From: Micromonospora sp. CB01531
GTDB taxonomy: Bacteria; Actinomycetota; Actinomycetes; Mycobacteriales; Micromonosporaceae
NCBI RefSeq assembly: GCF_001905095.1
Contig: NZ_LWLS01000117.1
Span: forward strand, 1-36,632
Direction of reading: 5' to 3'
Length of the DNA stretch: 36,632 bases
Part shown: positions 15,751-24,238 of the stretch, in pieces
How the letters are laid out: the number at the start of each line of letters is the position of its first letter
Numbering within the stretch: position 1 is the first letter of the stretch
Notes under the pieces: generated by a model
What the model was told of the DNA's origin: nothing
The model's input: the letters and a program-made list of their open reading frames with translations, nothing else
The model's database searches: none
Translations under genes and position numbers: made by a program

Positions 15751-16173
15751 CTAGCGTGCAGGGTTCCAGGCTTTATGTACGAACTCCAGGCGGTTGCCAT
15801 CGAAGTCGGCGACGTTGGCGGCGTAGTAGCCGGGGGCGAAGTATTTTCGGTCTGCTGGCCTGCCTTCGTCGATGCCACCGGCGTTGATCGCGGCGGCGTA
15901 GGCGGCGTCAACGGCTTCGTTGGTGTCGCATACGATGCCGAGGTACAGGCCTGTCTCGCCGGGCTTGCGCCGGCGCAGCCAGATGCTCGATCCGACTCCG
16001 GTGCCGGAGACGTATGTGTTGTCGCCGAGACCGAATAGGTCAGGGACGTTGTCAGGGCCAGACGCAGCGTCGTAGTTCCCGAATTCGCGCCATCCTAGGG
16101 GCTTCAGTGCCTCGCGGTAGAAGGCCAGCGACTTATGGATGTCCGTGACTGAAATGTAGACATGATCGATCAT
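15751..16173 (-). CDS. VOC family protein (glyoxalase/bleomycin-resistance fold)
   Basis: A 140-residue single-domain VOC protein. The start MIDHVYISVTDIHKSLAFY supplies the first metal-binding His and the first beta-alpha-beta unit. The second unit ends in VADFDGNRLEFVHKAWNP with the usual Glu ligand. Members include glyoxalases, dioxygenases and antibiotic-binding proteins; the substrate cannot be told from sequence. ATG 16173 overlaps a TGA on the same strand (ATGA) that ends the tail of an upstream, truncated gene. It was therefore once the second gene of an operon. It converges with the transposase fragment, 21 bp away. Confidence 0.88.
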   Translation of the reverse strand: MIDHVYISVTDIHKSLAFYREALKPLGWREFGNYDAASGPDNVPDLFGLGDNTYVSGTGVGSSIWLRRRKPGETGLYLGIVCDTNEAVDAAYAAAINAGGIDEGRPADRKYFAPGYYAANVADFDGNRLEFVHKAWNPAR

Positions 16174-16285
16174 TTCAAAGTCTCTTTCTGCGCTGAGGTG
16201 TTCTTACGGATGAAATCGCGGAACGTGCGCGATGGTGTGCCGGTGGTGCGGACCGGCATTCCGCGTTCAATGAGGTCGGTTGGGT
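16170..16285 (-). pseudogene. C-terminal remnant resembling an NmrA-like oxidoreductase
   Basis: An open frame ends in LIERGMPVRTTGTPSRTFRD and a short basic tail, its stop overlapping the VOC start as ATGA. The TPSRTFRDFI pattern resembles the C-terminus of NAD(P)-binding NmrA-like proteins. Upstream of about 16290 no further similarity is visible. The rest of the 330 bp between the VOC and oxidoreductase genes holds no clear gene. Confidence 0.35.
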
Positions 16286-16501
16286 GTTGCTCGTTCGAAC
16301 CCGGCCGCGGACGGGTTTGTCGGGCGCCGCGGCGATGCGTGGCAGGCACGGTGGTCTGCCGTCGTCGATGCGGCCGTCTCGTCCTGATGTCACGTCACAC
16401 GAGGTCATGGTGGCTGCGGTCGTCTCCACGCCTGTAGCCACCGCTATCGCGGCGCTGACCGGCCGCGATGGGCAGGGGCAAGGCTATCTGTAGCTGCCCT
16501 G

Positions 16502-17404
16502 TCAGGGCAGGAGGATGGTCTTGCCCCGGACGAGGCGGGCCTCGATGTCAGCGTGGGCGCGGGCGGCCTCGGCCAGCGGGTAGGTGGCCCCGATGGGGAG
16601 GTCGAGCGTGCCGGCGGCGGTCATACCGGCCAGTTCGGGCAGGGCCTGCGGGACGGCCGGGTCGGTGGTGATGAAACGAACCCCGTGCTGGGCGGCGGTT
16701 GTGTCGACGATGGTGATCACGCGGGCCGCATCGCCGGTCAGGGCGATGGAGTCCGCCAGCACTCCTGCACCGGAGGCGTCGAAGACATGGTCCACGCCCT
16801 GTGAGGCGACGGCCTTCACCCGCTCCAGCCAGCCTTCGCCGTAGGCGACGGCGGTGGCGCCGAGCCTGGTGAGCCGCTGGAAGTCGTGTTCGTTGGCGGT
16901 GGCGACCACAGTGATGCCCCGGGCGACGGCGAGCTGGACTGCGATGGCGCCGACGGAGCCCCCCGCGCCGTGGATCAGCAGGGTCTCGCCCTTCTCGGCA
17001 CCCAGGTGGTGCAGGCTGCGATAGGCGATCTCGCCCACGGTCACCAGGGCGGCGGCGGTGGCGAAGGAGACCTCGGCCGGCTTGGCCACCGGCCGGTCCA
17101 GCAGCGCGTACTGGCTGTATCCGCCGAAGGGGACAATGCCGAAGACCTCGTCCCCGACCTTGGCGGTGGCGCCCTCGCCCACCTGGTCCACGACGCCGGC
17201 CACGTCCCGGCCCGGTATGTGAGGAAACTCGACCGGCATGATGTCGGCCATCGCCCCGGAGCGGATCACCAGGTCGACCGGGTTGACGGCGGCCGCCCGG
17301 ACCTTGATCCGGACCTGCCCCGGCCCCGGCTCGGGGGCGTCGATTTCGGTCAGGGTGAGCACGTCCGGGTCGCCGTAGCGGGAGAAGGTGATTGCGGTGG
17401 ACAT
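16502..17404 (-). CDS. NADPH:quinone oxidoreductase (medium-chain, zinc-free)
   Basis: A 300-residue medium-chain dehydrogenase/reductase of the quinone-oxidoreductase type, predicted to use NADPH to reduce quinones or enones in the cytosol. The N-terminal GroES-like half has GPGQVRIKVRAAAVNPVD and HIPGRDVAGVVDQVG. The Rossmann half has HGAGGSVGAIAVQLA for cofactor binding near residue 145. The structural-zinc cysteines are absent, as in quinone reductases. ATG 17404 has TGGAG seven bases upstream. It is divergent from a TetR gene with a palindromic operator in the 151-bp gap, so repression by that TetR protein, relieved by an electrophile or antibiotic, is the likely control. Confidence 0.92.
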   Translation of the reverse strand: MSTAITFSRYGDPDVLTLTEIDAPEPGPGQVRIKVRAAAVNPVDLVIRSGAMADIMPVEFPHIPGRDVAGVVDQVGEGATAKVGDEVFGIVPFGGYSQYALLDRPVAKPAEVSFATAAALVTVGEIAYRSLHHLGAEKGETLLIHGAGGSVGAIAVQLAVARGITVVATANEHDFQRLTRLGATAVAYGEGWLERVKAVASQGVDHVFDASGAGVLADSIALTGDAARVITIVDTTAAQHGVRFITTDPAVPQALPELAGMTAAGTLDLPIGATYPLAEAARAHADIEARLVRGKTILLP

Positions 17405-17481
17405 CGAGAACTCCAGAGGAGAGAGAGTGTGGTGCACACGCCAGGATTCATCCAGGGTGTGCGATTTCTCTTACGGTTTAC

Positions 17482-17496
17482 CATACGCTGCGTATG
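17482..17496. promoter_or_regulatory. TetR-type operator palindrome
   Basis: CATACGCTGCGTATG is a perfect 7+7 inverted repeat with one central base. It lies 78 bp from the oxidoreductase start and 60 bp from the TetR start, the expected place for a site that controls both divergent promoters. Confidence 0.75.
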
Positions 17497-17555
17497 AAAC
17501 GCTGAGTGAATGCCTGGCGATCTCCATCACACTGCATGTGTGATTCCACAGTAGG

Positions 17556-18155
17556 ATGGGTTGCGTGCATAGCCACCCGCCTGTCCACCGCCGCCAGCCG
17601 AATCCGGACAACCCGCGCGTCCAGCGCACCCGCGCCCGCATCGTGGCCGTCGCCCGCGAACTGCTGCCCGAAGTCGGACTCACCGGGCTGACCATCGCGC
17701 TCCTGGCCGAACGGGCCGGGGTCACCCGCCAGACCATCTACCGGCACTGGCCCAACCGGGCCGCCATGCTCTTCGACGTCACCATGCAAGGCCCCGACGT
17801 CGGCTACCCCGAACCCGGAACCGACGTGCGCGCCGTCGCCACCGCCTGGCTGGTCAGCGTTCGCGCCGGCATCAGCGTCCCCGCCACCCGCACCGCCGCC
17901 CTCGGCATGGCCGCCGAGGCCGACCACGACCTTGACAGCGCACAGACCCTGATGCGCATCGTCGAAGACCGCCTCGCCGCCATCAACGAGCTCCTGGAAC
18001 CGTCCGGCCTGCAGATCACCGCCGAGCAGCTCGCCCTGCTCTACGGACCGCTCTTCGTCCGCCACTTCTTCCACCGCGCCGAAGTAACCGACGAGTTCAT
18101 CGACACCAGCGTCACCCAGTGGCTCACCACCATCGACCAGACGCCGAGGCTGTAG
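17556..18155 (+). CDS. TetR/AcrR family transcriptional regulator
   Basis: A 199-residue repressor. The N-terminal helix-turn-helix (RIVAVARELLPEVG, then TIALLAERAGVTRQTIYRHW, about residues 28-65) is classical TetR. The C-terminal 120 residues are the all-helical ligand-binding and dimer domain, ending FVRHFFHRAEVTDEFI. ATG 17556 is annotated; GTG 17565, with TAGGATGG upstream, fits a ribosome-binding site better and would remove three residues. It is divergent from the quinone oxidoreductase and separated from it by the operator at 17482-17496, so it most likely represses that gene and itself. Confidence 0.92.
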   Translation: MGCVHSHPPVHRRQPNPDNPRVQRTRARIVAVARELLPEVGLTGLTIALLAERAGVTRQTIYRHWPNRAAMLFDVTMQGPDVGYPEPGTDVRAVATAWLVSVRAGISVPATRTAALGMAAEADHDLDSAQTLMRIVEDRLAAINELLEPSGLQITAEQLALLYGPLFVRHFFHRAEVTDEFIDTSVTQWLTTIDQTPRL

Positions 18156-18368
18156 CCGATCAGCCACTGTGGCGATGGGGGGACCAGGTGACAGCCGACG
18201 CTGTCCGTCGCGTGGGGTCCCCTCGTCGAGCGGCCGCCAGAGGGTTCAGCCCTGGTGGTGTCCGGCGAGGAAACCGTTCCGGCTGACTTCCGAGGGGCCG
18301 GGCTCGGGATCGGTAGTGTGCCGCGTACGACTGTTGATCGGTGGTCCGGGACGCGGCCCAGGCAGCAG

Positions 18369-18394
18369 GTGGTGGTAGCACCACCGATTCCGGC
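18369..18394. promoter_or_regulatory. Palindromic operator upstream of the two-component operon
   Basis: Identical over 26 bp to 4691-4716 upstream of the MMPL gene, with core GGTGGTAGCACCACC at 18372-18386. It ends about 26 bp before the kinase start, so binding would affect its transcription. It is the probable target of the LuxR-type regulator encoded in the same operon. Confidence 0.7.
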
Positions 18395-18420
18395 GACCGG
18401 GTGGGCGGAGAATGGGTGCC

Positions 18421-19725
18421 GTGGACAGCTCCGTACGCGCGGTCGTCTGGCGGCAGATCCGGCCCGGCGCGGTCGCCGCCGTGCAGGGCCTGGCCGTGGC
18501 CCTGCTCAGCCTGACCACCAACGTGGCGCTGTTCGTGCTGTCGGTGGTCTCCCTCGCGCTCATCCCCGCGCTCGGCATCGGGTTCGCGCTGTTCCCGGCG
18601 GTGACCGTGCTGGTGCGGGCGTCGCTGACGCTGCAACGGCGGCTGAGCCGGTGGACAGGGGTGCCGATCGCGTCACCGTACGGGCCGGTGCCTGCCGGCG
18701 CTCAACTCGGCACCTGGCGGCGATTCCGGTGGGTGGTGGCGGACCCGGCGACCTGGCGGGACCTCGCCTGGCTGATCCCCGGCGCGATCACCGGCGGCGT
18801 GTGCCTGCTGGCGTTCGTGCTGCCCGGGTACGGCCTCGAGGGCGTCCTGTTCGTGCCGCTGGTGCTCTACCTGACCATCGACTGGTACGGCTACGGCGTG
18901 TTCTGGCCGATGGACAACATCTTCAAGGCGTGGCTGGCCGCGCCGCAGGGCTGGCTGCTCCTCGCCGGCGGGCTGGCCGCCGCACGATGGCTGATGTGGC
19001 TGCACTTCCGCTTCGCCGGCTTCTTCCTCGCCCCCACCCGGGCGCAGGAACTGGCCCTGCGGGTCCGACACCTCGCCGCCACCCGCGCCGACACCATCGA
19101 CACCCAGGCCGCCGAGCTACGCCGCATCGAACGCGACCTGCACGACGGGGCCCAGGCCCGGCTGGTCGCCCTGCGGATGAGCATCGGCCTGGCCGAACAA
19201 CTCCTCGCCGACGACCCGGCGGCGGCGCAACGACTGCTCAGCGAAGCGCAGGAAAGCAGCGGCCACGCCCTCGCCGAGCTACGCGACCTCGTCCGCGGGA
19301 TCTACCCGCCCGTGCTCGCCGAGCGGGGCCTCGACGGAGCGGTGCAGGCCCTCGCCATGGCCGTACCGCTGCCCGTCGACCTCGACGTGCGACTGCCCGG
19401 CAGCCCACCCGCGGCGGTCGAATCCGCGGCGTATTTTGCGGTCGCCGAGGCGCTCACCAACGTCACCAAGCACAGCGGCGCGGGCCGTGCGTGGATTCGT
19501 CTTTTCTTGGAGAACGGCTTGCTGACCATGGTGGTGGGTGACGACGGTCGCGGCGGCGCCACCGTGGACGCGGGGACCGGCCTGGCGGGGGTACGCCGCC
19601 GGCTGGCAGCCTTCGATGGCACGATGACCGTGACGAGTCCGCGCGGCGGACCCACCGTCGTGACCATGGAGCTGCCGTGCGAGTTGTCATCGCGGAGGAC
19701 CTCGCCCTCCTCCGGGACGGGCTGA
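18421..19725 (+). CDS. Sensor histidine kinase (DesK/NarX type)
   Basis: Membrane sensor kinase of 434 residues. The N-terminal 200 residues form a 'sensor domain' with two membrane hairpins (VAVALLSLTTNVALFVLSVV region and CLLAFVLPGYGLEGVLFVPL region). A HisKA_3 dimerisation domain follows with the phosphorylated His in ERDLHDGAQARL (about residue 241). The HATPase_c domain has the N box at ALTNVTKHS and glycine boxes DDGRGG and GTGLAGVRRRLAAF. GTG 18421 is preferred because GGCGGAG lies ten bases upstream; ATG 18412 is too close to it. The end overlaps the response regulator start by 49 bp, so the two are coupled. A decayed paralogue lies next to the MMPL gene. Confidence 0.93.
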   Translation: MDSSVRAVVWRQIRPGAVAAVQGLAVALLSLTTNVALFVLSVVSLALIPALGIGFALFPAVTVLVRASLTLQRRLSRWTGVPIASPYGPVPAGAQLGTWRRFRWVVADPATWRDLAWLIPGAITGGVCLLAFVLPGYGLEGVLFVPLVLYLTIDWYGYGVFWPMDNIFKAWLAAPQGWLLLAGGLAAARWLMWLHFRFAGFFLAPTRAQELALRVRHLAATRADTIDTQAAELRRIERDLHDGAQARLVALRMSIGLAEQLLADDPAAAQRLLSEAQESSGHALAELRDLVRGIYPPVLAERGLDGAVQALAMAVPLPVDLDVRLPGSPPAAVESAAYFAVAEALTNVTKHSGAGRAWIRLFLENGLLTMVVGDDGRGGATVDAGTGLAGVRRRLAAFDGTMTVTSPRGGPTVVTMELPCELSSRRTSPSSGTG

Positions 19726-20321
19726 CCCGGATCCTCGACGCCTACGGCTACAAGGTCGTCGAGGCCGTCGCCGACGGGCCGTCCGTGCTGCCGGCGCTCA
19801 CCCGGCACCGCCCTGACGTCGCCGTCCTCGACGTACGCCTGCCGCCCACCTTCACCGACGAAGGCCTGCAGGCGGCGCTCGCCGCCCGGGCGCAGTTGCC
19901 CGGGCTGCCGGTCCTGGTGTTGTCCCAGCATGTCGAGCAGCTGTACGCGCGGGAGCTGCTTGCCGATCGGGCTGGGGGAGTGGGCTATCTGCTCAAGGAC
20001 CGGGTGTCGAACGTCGGCCAGTTCATCGACGCGGTGCAGCGGGTGGCCGGCGGCGGGATGGTGATGGATCCGGAGGTGGTGTCTCAGCTGCTGGCGCGCA
20101 ACAGCGGGGCGCAGCGGTTGGGGGACCTGACGGCGCGGGAGCGGGAGGTGTTGGGGCTGATGGCGGAGGGGCGGTCTAACGCGGCGATCGCGGGGCGGCT
20201 GTTCGTGACGGAGAAGGCGGTGAGCAAGCACATCAACAACATCTTCAGCAAGCTGGGGATGCCGCCGTCGGAGGACGACAACCGGCGGGTGTTGGCGGTG
20301 CTCGCGTACCTGAACGGCTGA
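19677..20321 (+). CDS. LuxR/NarL-family response regulator
   Basis: A 214-residue two-component regulator. The receiver domain (residues 1-120) has the acidic pair AED at 6-8, the phospho-acceptor Asp52 in VAVLDVRLP, and the conserved Lys in YLLKDRVS. The C-terminal LuxR helix-turn-helix reads LTAREREVLGLMAEG, then SNAAIAGRLFVTEKAVSKHI. GTG 19677 starts inside the kinase gene. Its likely targets are the shared palindromes before its own operon and before the MMPL gene. A truncated second copy of the DNA-binding half sits at 23.57 kb. Confidence 0.95.
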   Translation: MRVVIAEDLALLRDGLTRILDAYGYKVVEAVADGPSVLPALTRHRPDVAVLDVRLPPTFTDEGLQAALAARAQLPGLPVLVLSQHVEQLYARELLADRAGGVGYLLKDRVSNVGQFIDAVQRVAGGGMVMDPEVVSQLLARNSGAQRLGDLTAREREVLGLMAEGRSNAAIAGRLFVTEKAVSKHINNIFSKLGMPPSEDDNRRVLAVLAYLNG

Positions 20322-20362
20322 GTTTGTCGGGCCGCTGAGGGCCGATGAGCGCGCGATCCGGC

Positions 20363-20397
20363 GCGGTGGCGAGTGCGAGAGCCGCACCCGCCACCGC
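20363..20397. terminator. Bidirectional hairpin between response regulator and M28 peptidase
   Basis: Arms 20363-20377 and 20383-20397 pair as 9 bp plus 5 bp with one mismatch around a 5-base loop. It lies between two converging genes and can serve both. Confidence 0.75.
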
Positions 20398-20442
20398 GTC
20401 AGGTGTCACGCACGCGGCGCTCGGACCGTTGCGAGGCTGCTG

Positions 20443-21885
20443 TCAGCGGGGGTACGCCACCGGGCTGCGGTATCCGTCCCGGTTGACGGCCCGTACGCCG
20501 AAGAAGACGTTGTCCTTGGACAGGTCGACGGTCGCGGTGGTGACGTCGCCCACCTCGATGACATGGGTCCAGTCCGGCTCGGTTGTCTCCCGCCAGAGCA
20601 CCTCGTAGCCGGTCAGGTCCTCCTCCGTGCCCCGCTGCCAGGTCAATGTGGTGTCGTTGGTGAGCGAGCTGGTGAGCATTCTCGCGTTCCTCGGGGTGCC
20701 TGGTGCCTGGGCCAGCGACCACATCGCTGCGCCGTTGACCCGGGCGATTCGGGTGATGTAGTCGAAGTCGCAGAATTCAGGCAGGTCGCCATACTGCTTG
20801 CCGTCCGCGACGCGGACATTCTGGTGCTGGTGGGCGAAGTCCTCGTTCGGCTCGGTGAACCGTCCCGCCGGCCAGCCTTCCTGCAGGAAGGGGATGTGGT
20901 CGCTGCCGCGCAGGTAGCGGTCCCGCCGGTAGATCACCCGAACCTGCATGCCAGTGATGCTGTGCGGGTTGACATCGGTGACGAAGCGGGCGAGCTGACG
21001 GGACGGCCCATCATTCTCGCCTCCAACCGACTGCCGGGTGGTCGCTTGTTGCGGCGTCTCGGATGTCGGCACCCCCTCGGCGAAGAGCCGAACGGTGCGG
21101 TTGTCACGGGCGCCGTCGTCAGCGGTGCTGCTTCCGATGATGTCGTTGCTGAACATGCCTTGGACGTCGACCCCGGCGGCCTTGAGCTGCTTCGCCATGT
21201 AGGTCGAGCCGTAGAGGCCCTGCTCCTCACCAGCGACCGCGGCGAAGATGATGGTGGCCCTGGTACGCCTCGTGGCCAGCACCCGGGCCAGTTCCATGAT
21301 CACCGCCACGCCGGAGGCGTCGTCGTCGGCGCCCGGTGCGTCGCTGACGGCGTCGTCGACGTTGCTGGCCCGGGAGTCGTAGTGCCCGGTGATGACATAC
21401 ACCCGGTTCGGGTCGGCGTCGCCGTGCAGGGTGGCGATCACGTTGGTGATCTGGGTCGGCACCGGGATCCGGGAGGCCCGTCCCTGCAGGTAGGACTGGA
21501 GCTCGACGGTCATCCGGCCACCGGAGGCGGCGGCGTAGCCGAGCATCTCCTGGTAGATCCAGTCCCGGGCCGCGCCGATGCCACGCTCCGGGTCGGTCTG
21601 GCTGGACAGGGTGTGGCGGGTCCCGAACGCGGCCAGCCGCCGCACGATGGCCTCGATGCGCGCCTCGTCGACCTCGGCGAGGAGCTGCTTGAGCTCGTTG
21701 TCCGGAAGCTGGGGCTTGGCCGGCTTGCCCGGTCCGTCGATGCGGTGCGCGCCGGAGGCCGCTGCGGCCGGGGCGCCAATCAGAGGTACGGCCACAGTCG
21801 CTGCGGCGGTGGCGGCGGACGCGGTCAGGAAGGTCCGGCGGGTGGACCTCGTGGGTTCCGCGCCGGTCGGCTGTGAGGACGTCAT
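20443..21885 (-). CDS. Tat-exported M28 family metallopeptidase with C-terminal Fn3-like domain
   Basis: A 480-residue secreted zinc aminopeptidase-like enzyme. A twin-arginine signal (TRRTFLTASAA, then a hydrophobic run to APAAAA) directs export in the folded state. The M28 core carries all expected ligands: VITGHYDSR, then GADDDASGVAVIMELAR, the catalytic AGEEQGLYGS, SNDIIGS, and the final His in GSDHIPFLQ. The last 85 residues (LTWQRGTEEDLTGYEVLWRE, then NVFFGVRAVNRDG) look like a fibronectin type III module. ATG 21885 is preceded by only a weak ribosome-binding site. It converges on the two-component operon across a hairpin terminator. Confidence 0.93.
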   Translation of the reverse strand: MTSSQPTGAEPTRSTRRTFLTASAATAAATVAVPLIGAPAAAASGAHRIDGPGKPAKPQLPDNELKQLLAEVDEARIEAIVRRLAAFGTRHTLSSQTDPERGIGAARDWIYQEMLGYAAASGGRMTVELQSYLQGRASRIPVPTQITNVIATLHGDADPNRVYVITGHYDSRASNVDDAVSDAPGADDDASGVAVIMELARVLATRRTRATIIFAAVAGEEQGLYGSTYMAKQLKAAGVDVQGMFSNDIIGSSTADDGARDNRTVRLFAEGVPTSETPQQATTRQSVGGENDGPSRQLARFVTDVNPHSITGMQVRVIYRRDRYLRGSDHIPFLQEGWPAGRFTEPNEDFAHQHQNVRVADGKQYGDLPEFCDFDYITRIARVNGAAMWSLAQAPGTPRNARMLTSSLTNDTTLTWQRGTEEDLTGYEVLWRETTEPDWTHVIEVGDVTTATVDLSKDNVFFGVRAVNRDGYRSPVAYPR

Positions 21886-22110
21886 GCGATGAGCGTGACC
21901 GCAGACCGGGATGGATGTCTATATCACTTGATCGAAATTTGAGGCTTGGCTCGGCCTGGCCTATCCGGACAGCCTGCTTGGACTGGCAGCAATGGCGCGG
22001 GTTTGCGGTCGCCGTGTTTCCTAAAAGGAGCCGACTACCCGGGGAATGACGGACCGCCTCCGCGGGTAGGCGACCAGTGACCGATTACGGTCCGCTGAGG
22101 AGGTGAGGGC

Positions 22111-23475
22111 ATGTTCCGGGCGAGCCGGACGAGCTCCACCCCACGCCATGCCGCACCTTTGCCGGTGCGGGAGCCGGACACGGCCGGTTCGGACTGGCGG
22201 GACCGCTGGGCGAACCGCGAGAACAGGCGGCGGTGGCGCGCGTACGAGGACACCGTCGAGGTCTGGTCCCTGCAGGGCATCCGGCTGCTCCGCCTGCGCG
22301 CGGAGGCCGAGAACCTCCCGGCCGAATCGCCGGCCGACCTGCCCGTGGACCTGGCCGACGGCGAGGTCGTCGTCGCCGTGCAGCCGAAGGCGGAGCTGGT
22401 GGAGGTCCAGCCCGGCCGCCACGCCGACCTCCCCGTGCCCGAACTCGCTGTCCTTCCCGTCCGGCGGACAGGGCGGGCGCGGCGTCTGCCGCACGGCCTC
22501 CGGGTGGCCGACGCCGGGACAGCCGTGGTCACCGATCGCCGGGTCATCCTCCTCGGCCGCAAGGACGATCGCGAGTGGGCGTTCCCGCTGCTGAGCGGCC
22601 TCGCGCACTACCCGACGGTGCCCATCACGCTGTTGCACACCGCCGACGGCCGGCCACTGGCCGGCCTCCGGGTTCCCGTGGACGACGCGGCCCGCTTCCG
22701 GCTGAGACTGACCATCGCGTACGCGGATGCCATCGGTCGACGCCCGACCGTTCTCGCCCGGCTCGACCGGGCGGTGGCCGCCAACCGGCGGTCGGTGCCG
22801 CCGCTGCCGATGCTCGCGACGGCGGAGCAGGCGCCGGCGAGGGCTCGCCTCGCCCACCCCGCGATCGCCGCGGCCGCCGTCGCGCTGATCGCTCTGCCGG
22901 CATACGCCATGATCGTCGACTCGGGCAGGCCGGACGATTCCCGCCGTATCGGTGTCGGCCCACCGCCGCGCACGGCGCTTCCTGAACCGGAGACCGGGAC
23001 ACCATCAGGTAACGCTCCCACCACCGCGTCGCCGGCACCCGCGACGACCACTCCCGGCAGGGCTGCCGGTGCGCCGACCCTGCATCCGGTCGCCCCGCGC
23101 CGATCGAACCCGATTCCCCGCCCGTCGGCCCCGGCTCCCCGCCCCGTCACGCAGCCCGCGCCACCGCCGGATGCCGGCCCAGGGCCGGGCCGTCCGACCC
23201 CGGCCCCACCGAACGGCCCCGAGGGCCACCCGACGCCGGCAGACCGGTGCGGCGCGCCGACGAATCCATACGGCTACACCTACTGCGCCGGCGAACTCGT
23301 CCACGAGCCGGCCGCCGACGTGTGCAACTACTTCACCTGCGTGGAGGGCTTCTGGGCGGGCAAGGGCTACATGATCGTGTGCGATGACGGGCGGATCGGC
23401 ATGGCCGGCGGCCCAACCGGCAGGTGCCCGGAGCACGCGGGCCGCAAGGACCCGGTGTACGCGGCCGTTGACTAG
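22111..23475 (+). CDS. Single-pass membrane protein with PH-like N-terminus and Cys-rich extracellular domain
   Basis: A 454-residue protein of unknown function. Residues about 30-245 are soluble and include TAVVTDRRVILLGRKDDREW, a pattern typical of bacterial PH-like domains. A hydrophobic segment follows (HPAIAAAAVALIALPAYAMI, about residues 251-270). Then comes a Pro/Thr/Ala-rich linker of about 110 residues that probably spans the cell wall, and a compact C-terminal domain with six cysteines (CGAPTNPYGYTYCAGEL, then CNYFTCVEGFW, then CDDGRIG and RCPEH). ATG 22111 has a strong AGGAGGTG site. It faces away from the M28 gene across about 225 bp that show no other gene. A link to the neighbouring two-component system is possible but not shown. 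Confidence 0.75.
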   Translation: MFRASRTSSTPRHAAPLPVREPDTAGSDWRDRWANRENRRRWRAYEDTVEVWSLQGIRLLRLRAEAENLPAESPADLPVDLADGEVVVAVQPKAELVEVQPGRHADLPVPELAVLPVRRTGRARRLPHGLRVADAGTAVVTDRRVILLGRKDDREWAFPLLSGLAHYPTVPITLLHTADGRPLAGLRVPVDDAARFRLRLTIAYADAIGRRPTVLARLDRAVAANRRSVPPLPMLATAEQAPARARLAHPAIAAAAVALIALPAYAMIVDSGRPDDSRRIGVGPPPRTALPEPETGTPSGNAPTTASPAPATTTPGRAAGAPTLHPVAPRRSNPIPRPSAPAPRPVTQPAPPPDAGPGPGRPTPAPPNGPEGHPTPADRCGAPTNPYGYTYCAGELVHEPAADVCNYFTCVEGFWAGKGYMIVCDDGRIGMAGGPTGRCPEHAGRKDPVYAAVD

Positions 23476-23571
23476 CCGTTCGCCCCGCCGCTCGAGGAGA
23501 CTGACCTGGGACTGGGGACATCGTCCATCCCGGACCTATCGACCTCAACCACTGGTGAGCCTCCCAGCTCG

Positions 23572-23903
23572 CGCTCAAGGACCGGGTGTCCAACGTCGGC
23601 CAGTTCATCGACGCGGTGCAGCGGGTGGCCGGAGGCGGGAAGGTGATGGACCCGGAGATGGTGTCGCAGCTGTTGGCCCGCAACAGCGGGGCGCAGCGGC
23701 TGGGGGAGCTGACGACGCGGGAGCGGGAAGTGCTGGGGTTGATGGCAGAGGGGCGGTCGAACGCGGCGATCGCGGGGCGGCTGTTCGCCACCGAGAAGGC
23801 GGCCAGCAAGCACATCAACAACATCTTCAGCAAGCTGGGGATGCCGCCCTCGGAGGACGACAACCGGCGGGTGCTGGCGGTGCTCGCGTACCTGAACGGC
23901 TGA
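23572..23903 (+). pseudogene. Truncated paralogue of the response regulator (DNA-binding half)
   Basis: From GCTCAAGGACCGGGTGTC to the stop, this copies the last 106 codons of the response regulator at 19677-20321 at roughly nine bases in ten, with the same stop position. The receiver domain with its phospho-acceptor is missing. Differences such as AREREVL versus TREREVL and TEKAV versus TEKAA are mostly conservative. A GTG at 23586 could allow a free LuxR-type DNA-binding domain of about 105 residues to be made. If so it would be a phosphorylation-independent competitor at the shared operator. No ribosome-binding site is obvious, so a relic is more likely. Confidence 0.8.
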
Positions 23904-24238
23904 GGCATGGGCGGCCAGCGGGTTTCATGAACGAGCCGGACATTTCTGGCCGCTCAGACCCACTGGTTCGCCCGTTTCGTCAGGCATCGTGCCCGCTCGT
24001 CCAGCGAAGCATTGACGGGTCAGGGGTCCCGCTGCCAGGACTCCTGCCTGTACGGTCCGAAGACCGCCAGCGGGGAGGTGGGTGGGGATGCGCGCGTGCT
24101 CGCGGCGGATGCGGAAGCCGGAATGGACCGCGATGATTCTTCTGTCGCCCAGACCGGGTCCGGTTGACTGACCGGACCACAGGCGCACGCCGGCGTCCGC
24201 TCGACCATTGCGTCCCCACCACGAGTCAAAGGGTTCAC
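23904..24238. other. Intergenic region before the defence-like island, no gene seen
   Basis: About 335 bp with no coherent frame or hairpin of note. It should contain the promoter of the large helicase gene. A ribosome-binding site (AAAGGG) sits just before 24239. Confidence 0.4.

Noticed and set aside
20563..21876. 437-codon plus-strand frame opposite the M28 peptidase
   Set aside because: No motifs, whereas the other strand carries all metal ligands and a Tat signal.
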